A DNA stretch of 42,364 bases from Xylaria sp. FL1777 (taxonomy: Eukaryota; Ascomycota; Sordariomycetes; Xylariales; Xylariaceae), in assembly GCA_022578965.1 (NCBI GenBank), contig MU400791.1:1-42364 (forward strand). Reading direction: 5' to 3'. The notes under the pieces are model-generated. The model was not told the origin of the DNA. It ran no database searches and was given only the letters and a program-made list of their open reading frames with translations. Every line of letters begins with the position of its first letter. Positions within the stretch are counted from its first letter, which is position 1. Below are positions 33,788 through 42,364 of the stretch, in pieces. A program made the position numbers and the translations under genes.

Positions 33788-34838
33788 ATTATACTTTTTT
33801 TATAATTGTTAAACTATTTTTGTTGCTTTTTAGTGTTTATATAATAAATATTCGTAAAATTTTTTAATAAACTTGTTTTATAAAAATTTTAGTAAGTAAA
33901 CTTTATATTTATATATTAGCTTGTTTTTTTTTGATTTTTTGTGTTTTTATAGTTATGCTAACTTTTTTAAGTTATAAGCTTATTATAGCTATATATTTAT
34001 AAAGTTCTTAAGTATAACTTTAATTTTTAAGCTTTTATTTTTTTAAAAATATAATACTTAAATGTTTTTTTTTAAAACTTTAAATCTTTTTTAACTTTAT
34101 TAATTAAGTATGTTTGCTTAAATATTTTCTTTTTTTTTAATGTAACATATTTTAAAGTTAAACTTAAAAAAAAAAACCATCTAATTTTTATGTTATTTAA
34201 TAATTTTTTATATAATTATAAATTTTGTTAAGTTTTAATAATTTAAATAAATCTTAATTAGCTTTGTAGTTTTTATAAAAAATAATTTTTATTTTTTAAG
34301 TGCTATAATAATTATAAGCAGTTTTTTGTTATATATAAAGTATTATAATGCTACGTTTTATAGTGCTTTAAAATAATAAGCTATTAAATGTTATTTTTTA
34401 TTGTTTTTTAGTTATTTTAAAACTTCTATAATTATATTATTTAAAGCATTTATTTTTAACTTTTTTTTTTTTTATAAATTAAGTAGTTTAACTACAAAGT
34501 TAAAAATAACTTTTAGTTTTAGTTTTTTAAAAGCTTTTTAGGCTTTTTTTAAAATTAAAAAGAATTTTCTTTTATATTTCTTTTTTATATACTTTATAAA
34601 ATAAAATGCTATTTTTTTAAAGTTTTAAATTAACATTTAAACATAGTTTAAAAATCTTAATGCTTGTTATATGTTTATAATAATAGCTAAGTTAAATATT
34701 TTCTAGTTTTATATTATGTTAATTTTTAATTATTAAATTTATATTTGTTTTAAAATAATTATAAATTTTAAAAAGTTAATTTTTTATGTATGCTATATAT
34801 ACTTTTTTGTATTAAGTTGTAATTTTGCTTGTTTAAGT
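33788..34838 (-). pseudogene. Gypsy D pol, upstream part (before integrase CxxC), degenerate
   Basis: When Gypsy B and one AGAAA are removed, the - strand reads across the junction as KKKYNFLEL*NIVKFIIKKC. This fits the YYFPELW-type segment before the integrase CxxC, so this is the same element as 17331-18630. Farther upstream (toward 34838) the strand is A-rich with coding-like runs, where an integrase N-terminus and RNase H should lie, but I could not match a motif. It stops at 34839 where family A begins; the rest of D (RT, protease, gag, 5' LTR) is not in the window. Confidence 0.7.
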
Positions 34839-34877
34839 GTTTTTAATACTTAAGTTATATGTTTTTTATGTTTTTTT
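34839..34877 (-). mobile_element. Repeat family A, copy 3, left 39 bp
   Basis: Identical in arrangement to 12480-12518, starting GTTTTTAATACTTAAG and ending in seven T. It is then interrupted by the inverted Copia copy and resumes at 42253. Confidence 0.85.
34873..34877. repeat. Left target-site duplication of Copia copy 2 (TTTTT)
   Basis: The uninterrupted site in family A copy 2 is a T7 run followed by AGTATTTT. Here seven T precede the LTR and five T follow it at 42253-42257, which fits a 5-bp duplication. Confidence 0.8.
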
Positions 34878-35164
34878 TGTTAAATAAGCTTTATACGATT
34901 GTATGTTTAATATATATGTGCTAAAACAAAGTATAATAATCTTTATATTATAAACTGTTTATATTTTGTATGTTTAAAAAAAAAAAAAGTTTATATAAAG
35001 CAAAAGTTCTTTTTTATGTGTAAGAACTTTGCTAGTATATAAGCTAAGCTAACACTAAAATTACTTCGGTTTATATAATAGCTTTTGCATAAAGTAGTTT
35101 TTATGCAAAACTTATTATACGTACTATATATAGAAGTTATAACTAATAACTAGTTATTTTAATA
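34878..35164 (-). repeat. 3' LTR of Copia copy 2 (left side)
   Basis: 287 bp. It starts TGTTAAATAAGC and ends GTTATTTTAATA on the + strand. It matches the three other LTRs of this family. Confidence 0.95.
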
Positions 35165-35181
35165 CTAGCTATTTTTTTTTT
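35165..35181 (-). other. Polypurine tract of Copia copy 2
   Basis: The + strand reads CTAGCT and then a T run, the complement of the A-rich tract at 11158-11174. It adjoins the 3' LTR and confirms minus orientation. Confidence 0.65.
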
Positions 35182-36497
35182 AGTTGTAATTTCTTTTGTA
35201 TAATGCTATTTAAAAAAAATAAAAACAAATAGTTTTATAAAAAGTTAAATATTTAGTACTTTAGTTCTTATAAAAAAAAAGTTGCTTATATGTTTGCTTT
35301 TTTTAAACTTTATAGTTATATAAAGCTTAAGTTTAAAAGTAGTTGCTTTTTAAGTAAAGTATTTAAACTTTTATGTAGTTTAATTATTGCTAATATAATT
35401 AAAGTTCTTTGTTTTTATTATTATATAGCTAACTAACGTTAGCTAATAATATAAAATAAAGTATTAATAGTAAGCAATTTATATTAAAGTTAATTAAAAG
35501 TTCTTTTTTTATATAGTAGCAAGTTTAATAATGTACTAAAGTATAAAAGCTGGGCTTTGTTTATAAAAAAAGCCCGAATTTTGTAATATTTTCTGTTGCT
35601 TTTATATCTTTAAACCTTTTACTTTGTATAGCTGCTTATTTTGCTATTAGCTGCTTTATATGTATATATACATACTTATAATAGCTTTATTTTTAGTTAT
35701 TCTTATATATATACTTATATATATATACATATATATTTATATAATAGCTGCTTTATTATAATATAACATTAATAGTTGCTAGCTTTACATTATAAGCTAA
35801 AACAGTAATTATAACGTTATATAACTATTAACTAGTAATTTTAGCAATTAACTATTTTTTTAATTGCTATATATAAATATATATCTTTGTTTTTTTTTTA
35901 TATAGCTTATTATTTAAATAGTTTACTAATAATTATTTGTTATATAAAAAGTAATAAGTTTTAAATTATATTAATGCTTTTAGTTAATATTAAGGTTTAG
36001 ATTTTATATAGTGCTTTAATTGCTTTTATTATAGCTTAAATAATTTATTGTAAAAGCTATTTTTATGCAGTATTTATTTAGTTATGTAGCACTATAGTTG
36101 TTTTATATAGCTAAAATGCTTATATAAACTATAAAAGCTTTTTATTTTAAGGTTGCTAATAAGTAATAAAATTTTAAAGTAATGTATATATTATGTACGT
36201 TTAGTAATTATATAGTATTTATTGCAATTATTATACTTAAATAAATAAAGAAAAGTTAAGTGTTGCATAGTAGTTTAATAAAAAAAGTAAAAAAAAATGT
36301 TAAGCATTTATATATAGCTTAAAAAATAGTTATATAAAAAAAAATATAAAATTTGCAATGTTTTATAGTTTTTAGTGTTTTTTTTAAAATTAAATATATT
36401 TGCTTGTTGCTTTTTTATTTATTGTACAATTATTATAACGATCTTTATATAAAAGTATTTTTTTGACTTTTTTTTTTAATTTGTTTGTACAAAAGTT
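35182..36497 (-). other. 3' noncoding region of Copia copy 2
   Basis: Counterpart of 9843-11157, including TA tracts at about 35656-35736. The segment at 35548-35575 is less mutated (GCTGGGCTTTGT, AAAGCCCGAATT) than the same place in copy 1 and contains a GGGCTTT/AAAGCCC inverted repeat. No coding signal. Confidence 0.7.
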
Positions 36498-39400
36498 GTT
36501 TTTATTTCTTTTTTATAAATGCTTTTATTTATACAGTTAACTAGTTTATAAATATTAAGGTTTTTAATGCTTAGTTTAGTATTTTTTTTATAAACGCATT
36601 AGCTAAATTATTTTTACTATTAATTTATTATACTTTAGAGATTTTTTTTTTTTTGTATAACTTTTTAAGTAATATAATATTAATTATAAAGCGTTTTTTT
36701 TAAGTAGTTTTTAGCTTTATTAAATAGTTATATAATAATTTTAAGTTTAAACATAGTATAGCAAAAATTAGAAGTATTTTTAGCGTAGCTATAATTTTTT
36801 AAAGCGTTATACAAAAGGCTATAGCACTATTAAAGCTATTTATTATGCTATATAATTTATTAGCTAGTATACTTTGCGTTATTTGTTTATACTTACTAAA
36901 GTTTTAATATATAATGTTTTTTTTAATTTTAAAAACTAGGTTTTTTTTTGTATAATGCTTTATTACAAATATAATAATAAATCTAAGTTATAAAGTTATA
37001 TTAGTGTTATTTATAAATAAACTATCTGTAAAAATAAACAGTTTTATATAGTTTAAATCTAAAAATATAAACGTTAATTTATAGTTATAATTATTTATTT
37101 GCTATTTAATTTTATAGTTTAAATTTTTAATATTTGCTAGTGCTAAATTAATTATTTAAGCAGTAGCTGCAAAATTATATATAGCTTTTAGTTAGCAAAT
37201 ATTATTTATATAAATACTACGTACGCATTAAAAAATATATTACTATGCAGCATTTTTTATATAAAGGTTAATTAAAGCTAGTTAGTTTATTTAGCTTTTT
37301 TACATAAATATTATATTTTTTTTATATAAAAAAGTAACTTAACTACTATTAAATTTAATAAAGTAATCTTGTTATAAAGTTTTTTTTAGCTTTGCATAAA
37401 ACTTTGCTTTATATAACTTACGTTTTTTTTTTGCTAAAAGTTTAAGTATAGTAAAATTAAACGTATTGTTTATTTATAAACTTATAATGCTAAATTTGTA
37501 TAAAAGTCCTAATATAAACAATAAATATAAGTTATATATAAAAACTACTATACTAAGTTTTTTATAATAATATTAGTAATAAGTTTTAAACTAATATAGC
37601 TTTAATTTAGCTAAGCTATATAATAGTTATACAATTTATATAATTGTTTTTTTAAGATATTTTAAAACAAGTTTAAAAAGTAATTATGCAAAGATCTTTT
37701 ATGCAAGCTTGTTTTTTAATTATATGTACGCTTACATAATATTTTAAAGCTTGCTTAAAGCATTAAAGTTTTAAATTAACAAAAAGCTTAAAGCTAATAA
37801 TAACTATTAGCTTATTTACTAAATTATTAATAATTAAATTAGTATAGTTTTTTTTTTTATATTATTATAGCTTTGCATAACTAATTTAAACTTTTTGTAT
37901 AGCTTAATTGTTTTTTTTTTGATTTTTTATATAAAGCAAAACTTAAAAATTCAAGTGTTATTATATTTATCCGGATTATATTTTACGAACTAAAAAACAC
38001 TTTATATAACAAAATTATTAATTTTTGTAGCGTTTAATTTTTTAAACAAAGCGTTAAAAGTGCTAATAATGCTGTTTTTGCGTAACTTTACTACTAAAGC
38101 ATAGTTTTGTTTTTTTTTTAAAGTTAAAAACAAGTTACTAATATTTTATATAAACGCTATAAAAAAGTTTTTAGCTTTTTTAAGTTTTCTGCGTTTTTTT
38201 TGTATAGCTAGTTTTATAGCTAGTTTTATAGTAGTTATGTTTTTTTTTTTACTATTTGCTAAAGTATGTTTAGTTATATAGTAATATAGCTTAACTTATA
38301 TTTATTTAAAGCAAATTAAGCTATTTATAAAGTTAATAATTATGTTAAATTTTTTAATTAACTATATTTTGTATAGTTTTTTTTAGCTTTGCTTTTTATA
38401 CTATATAAAGACTTTATTACGTAAAAATAAAAATAATATTTTGTATAAAGCTAGCTTATTACGTTTATAGATTGCATAGCTAATTTTAACTTTTGCTTGT
38501 TTTTTGCGAAGCATTTTTATAGCTTTTTTAACTGCTTTAGCTTTTTGTATAATATTTAGCAAAAACAAAAAGTCTTAATTAACTTTTAAATATGTTTTAA
38601 ATATAAAAAGCATTAAAACTAAGCTATTAAGTTCTGCAGTATTATTTAAAGCTTTAATTATTATTTGCAAAATTAACTTATTTTTTATATAATAACTTAG
38701 TTTAGCTTTTAGTATGTTATATATATAATAAAAAAGTTTATATGCTTTTTTTATTTTGTTAATAGTTTAATAAGCTTTAATAAGCATTTTTTAATACTTT
38801 ATATTTATAATTTTAGCTTAGTTTTAAAATTTTTTAGCTAAAAAGTTTATGCTAAGGTTATATATAACATAATTTAAAAGTTTTTAATATATGTTAATTT
38901 AGTATTTATATAAAGCTTTTTAAGCGTTTTATACAAACATAAATTTTAAAAATATAGTTACTTAAAACAATATAGCTGCATTAATTATATATAAAACCTG
39001 TTTATTATTTATTTATATAGCATTAATTATAACTTTATAATTAAAGTTATAGTTATTTTTAATTGTAAACTTAAAATAATAAAATGCTTAGTTATATAAC
39101 TAGTAATAATAGCAAAACTTTTAAATTTTTTCTAAAGTAAAGCAATTAATATTATAACTTGTATAACTAAGCATATTATATAGTTTTTTTATATAAAAGT
39201 ATTTAAAGCGTTTATAAAGCTTTTAAAGTTCTGTTTTTATAAAATATAAACCTGCTTTATATAAGCTACTATTAAAAAACAAATGTTTTTATTTTTATAC
39301 AACAAAAATAGTTTTTTTGTTTTATTATATAATAATGTTTTTTGTGTTATTAAAATATGCTTTTAAACAGTTAGCATTTTTTAATAAAAATAAAAAAAAA

Positions 39401-41478
39401 GTAAAAATATTTAAAATATAGTATATAATTATACTAAAGGTATTTTTTATTCGTATAGTGCTTATAATACTTATAGTATTACTTTTGCTAAAACAAATAT
39501 AAGTATTATTTAAAGTTTAACTAACTTTTATATAAAAATATATTTAAAAATATGCTTTTAATTAAGCTTTCTTTACTATTAAATAATTAAAAGCGCTAAT
39601 ATTTTAAAGTTTACTTTAGTAGTTCGTATAATAATAATTGCTTAATATAAATTAATTGTATAGTACTATTATTTTATAGTTTTAGATATTTTTTTTTGTT
39701 ATATAATAAAAAAATATACTATTTATTAAATATTAAGTAGTTTAATTACTAAATTTTTTATTAATATTTTTAGCACTATTATTTAACTTTAAATATTTTT
39801 TGCATTTTATTACGTATAAAAAAAACTTTTTTAAAGTAAGTTTTTAGCTATAGATTATTTTATGTAAATTAAAAAATATGTTTTTTATACAAGCTTTTTT
39901 TTAAGAAGTATAGCATATTAACTAGTAGCTTTTTTTTTAGCAAACAAAGCATTTTTTATTCGTATAACAGTTTTAGTTCTTTTAATTATAGCTTTAAAAA
40001 TAGCTTAGCTATTTAGTTAGTTAACTTAATAACTTTAATATAAATTTAAGTCGTTAGTTTTTTATATAGCTATAATTATATTTTTAGTTTATAAAGTATA
40101 ACTTATTATTTTTTTATACGAAAGTTTTTGCTATACTATTTAACGCTATATATAAGCATGCTTATAAATTAATAAAAAATCTTTTATATATAAGTTTTTA
40201 AAAAATTAATGCTATAGTTAACTTTAGTATACTTTAATATGCTTATATAACGTTTATACTTAATTAAATTTTGCTTTAGTAGCTAGCGTTAAACGTTTGC
40301 TATACTTTTTTAAGCTTATTAAGCATTAATTTAAATATTTTATATAAAGCTAAGTTTAGGTTTTTTTTTTTTATTTGTACAAAAAAAACTATTGTTTAGT
40401 TAGCTTAATATTAGCTATAATTTATATTAGTATTAAAGTAAATATTTATTGTATAGTATATTTTACTTTATATTTTGTTTAAACTAATATAATTAATAAA
40501 AAAGTTTTTTGTATAACTTTTTAAAATATATAAAAATATAGCATAATATTAGTTTTCTGTAATTTTGATTTATTAATAAGCAGTAATAAATAAACAAGCT
40601 TTATTATATAATAAGTTATATAGCTTATTTGTATAGTTTTAGCTTAAGTTTTAGCTTTTTTAAAAAGCAATATATTTATTAAAAGGTATAAATCTGTTTT
40701 ATATAAACTTTATTAGAAGTAAGTTAAAAAACGTGCTTTTAATAGCTAAATCTAGTATTATACGAACATATGTTTTTTGCTTTAATATTTGCAGTAAATA
40801 ATATTAAATAAGGTATTTATATATTAGTTAAAAAATCGGTTTATAGCTTGCTTTTATTATATAAAGATTAAACAGCTTAAAAAAATTCTAGTGTTTAATA
40901 CTTAGCTAAATTAATTGCAGTTAATATTTATGTTATTATGTTTAAAATTATATGTTAAAACTTAAGTTTTTAAAAAGTAGTTTAGTATATAAATAGTTTA
41001 AAAAGTTTTAACTATTGTACAAAAAAATATTTAATTATTAGCTTAGTATTAAAAATATTGCTAATAGTTAAATAATTATTATATAATAAATATTTAGTAA
41101 TTTTTTTAATTCTTTAATTATAAAGTTTTTATAAGCTATTTTTATAAGCTTTTAAATTATAGTTGTTTTTAACGTTAAGTAAATTTTTTTTAACTTAAGG
41201 TTTTTAAGCAAAGCACTTTATATACTTTAATAATTTTTTTAGAAATAATTTTTTGTTTATTTTTTAAAAGTTTTAGCAAACTTTTCTTAAAAATAGTCTA
41301 ATAGTTTACAAAAATATAAATAATTAGTATAATAAAATGCTAGCTTAATATTTAGCTTAATTTTAGTTATATAGCTAAAATTAATTTTTTAGCTTTATAT
41401 TTTAAGATTAATTTAAGCATTTATTTATTATATGTTTATTAAAATATTTTTAGCTAAATCTTCGTACGTAAAAGTAAT
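36498..41478 (-). pseudogene. Copia gag-pol polyprotein of copy 2, degenerate
   Basis: Counterpart of 4860-9842 on the - strand. RNase H lies near 36500-37060; the complement of the TDSxFANN motif is at about 37000-37030 (ACTATCTGT at 37021, where copy 1 has ACGGATAGT on its coding strand). Reverse transcriptase is at about 37430-38060, integrase at about 38380-39250 and the gag part to about 41478. Stops and Asp-to-Asn changes are as in copy 1, though individual sites differ, so the two copies were mutated at least partly independently. The limits are transferred from copy 1 by the fixed offset. Confidence 0.88.
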
Positions 41479-41945
41479 TAGCTTTAATTTTAAAAGCGTT
41501 ATAAGCAGTTGTTCGTTTTTTTAAAACATAATAAATTTAGCTAAATTATATAGTATATTTAATTCTATATTTAAGTTATATAAGTTGCTGTTTTGCTTTT
41601 GTATAGCAATATAGTTAATATATTGCTTAGTGTTTATATAATAATATAGTTAAAGAAATAGCAAAGTTGCTTGCTATTTTCTTTATTTTGTTTTTAGTAC
41701 TAACAAACAGGTTAAAAGTTTAGTTTTTATACGTAAATAAATTAAATTTTTTCTTTTTTTTCTTTATATATGCTTACCTTAGCTAATTAAAAAAAATAAA
41801 CTAAACAATATATTTGTACATTAAAAGAAAAACAAACGTAATATAAAAAATAAATCTTTTTTTAACAAGTTAAAATAAAAGTATATTATATAACTTTATT
41901 ATTACTTTAGCTAATTTATAGTTCGTTATAAATAAGTTAAAAGTG

Positions 41946-41965
41946 CAAATATAACTATTAATTAG
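41946..41965 (-). other. Candidate primer-binding site of Copia copy 2
   Basis: Complement of the sequence at 4373-4392 with one transition, next to the 5' LTR on the right side. The tRNA cannot be named after mutation. Confidence 0.35.
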
Positions 41966-42252
41966 TATTAAATAAGCTTTATATAATTATACGTTTAATA
42001 TATATGTATTAAAATAAAGTATAATAATCTTTATATTATAAGCTATTTATATTTTGTATATTTAAAAGAAAAAAAAGTTCGTACAAAGCAAAGGTTCTTT
42101 TTTATGTATAAGAACTTTGCTAGCGTATAAGCTAAGCTAACACTAAGATTACTTTAGTTCATGCAATAGCTTTTGCATAAAGTAGTCTTTATATAAAACC
42201 TATTATATGTACTATATATAGAAGTTGCAACTAATAACTAGTTATTCTAACA
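41966..42252 (-). repeat. 5' LTR of Copia copy 2 (right side)
   Basis: 287 bp, starting TATTAAATAAGC and ending GTTATTCTAACA on the + strand, and followed at once by the TTTTT duplication. Confidence 0.95.
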
Positions 42253-42364
42253 TTTTTAGTATTTTAAAATAAATTAAAATATTATTTAAATAAATAAACA
42301 TAAACTTGTTTAAAAACTTTTATAAAATTATTATTATTATATATTAAAAGCTAGCTAATATGTT
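42253..42364 (-). mobile_element. Repeat family A, copy 3, continuation to window end
   Basis: TTTTTAGTATTTTAAAATAA and onward matches 12514-12626 to the last base of the window, with transitions only. Bases 42253-42257 are the right target duplication of Copia copy 2. The remaining 4 kb of this copy lie outside. Confidence 0.88.

Larger units (their letters stand above)
34878..42252 (-). mobile_element. Full-length Ty1/Copia retrotransposon, copy 2, inverted (RIP-inactivated)
   Basis: 7375 bp, the reverse complement of 4086-11461 with essentially no gaps: position p in copy 1 falls near 46338 minus p here, as checked at the RNase H motif (9313 against 37025). The outer ends keep TGTTAAATAAGC and GTTATTCTAACA, which define the true TG...CA LTR termini. 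It is inserted in family A copy 3 with a TTTTT duplication. Both Copia copies are saturated with stops. Confidence 0.95.

Noticed and set aside
12480..34838. Family A copies 2 and 3 as direct LTRs of one giant element containing D
   Set aside because: Family A copy 1 occurs without D next to it, the flanks differ, and a 4.26-kb LTR with no TG...CA at the left end is unlikely.
1..42364. Mitochondrial, plastid or Plasmodium-like genome as the source of the extreme AT content
   Set aside because: Chromodomain Gypsy, Copia and Tad-like LINE elements with transition-only decay fit RIP in a fungal nuclear genome. No organellar genes or intact AT-rich genes are present.
1..42364. tRNA, rRNA or riboswitch
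   Set aside because: I saw no cloverleaf with conserved T-loop or D-loop sequence and no rRNA-like conserved block; the composition makes chance stems frequent.

Overview
The window looks like a block of AT-rich, transposon-filled DNA from a filamentous ascomycete (Pezizomycotina). By eye, G+C is roughly 10-28% in the lines I counted. I found no intact host gene, tRNA or rRNA. Everything I can identify is a mobile element, and every coding region is broken by many in-frame stops of the kind made by G:C to A:T transitions (Trp, Gln and Arg codons to stop, Asp to Asn, Glu to Lys). Copies of the same repeat differ almost only by transitions. Together this is the signature of repeat-induced point mutation (RIP). 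I inferred the organism from the element types (Tad-like LINE, fungal Ty1/Copia, two chromodomain Ty3/Gypsy families) and from RIP; I cannot name a species.

Layout, left to right. 1-1391 is the end of repeat family A, closed by a 168-bp tandem duplication. 1392-4085 plus 11467-12479 is older unidentified degenerate DNA, split by a full-length Copia element on the + strand (4086-11461, 287-bp LTRs). 12480-16743 is a complete copy of family A. 16744-18630 is the 3' part of a Gypsy element (D) on the - strand, with integrase and chromodomain. D is interrupted by a second Gypsy element (B) on the + strand (18636-33782, 187-bp LTRs, 5-bp target duplication AGAAA). B is itself interrupted inside gag by a Tad-like LINE on the - strand (about 20475-25315). 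After B's pol there is an extra degenerate ORF of about 500 codons (about 31440-33000) before the 3' LTR. D resumes at 33788-34838. A third family A copy then starts at 34839 and is split after 39 bp by a second full-length copy of the same Copia element, on the - strand (34878-42252, target duplication TTTTT). Family A resumes to the end of the window.

The region therefore records nested insertions: C (LINE) in B in D; Copia copy 2 in A copy 3, which abuts or lies in D; Copia copy 1 in unidentified DNA. The two Copia copies form an inverted pair of about 7.4 kb arms separated by about 23 kb. The strand rich in A is the coding strand in every element I could identify, so strand composition still tells coding direction after heavy mutation.

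Most worth a second look: the accessory ORF in Gypsy B, the unclassified family A with its less-mutated LTR-like 101-bp terminal unit, a GpC preference among surviving cytosines, and a small less-mutated island at 12262-12479. I saw no evidence of a working new system; all coding potential here is decayed.
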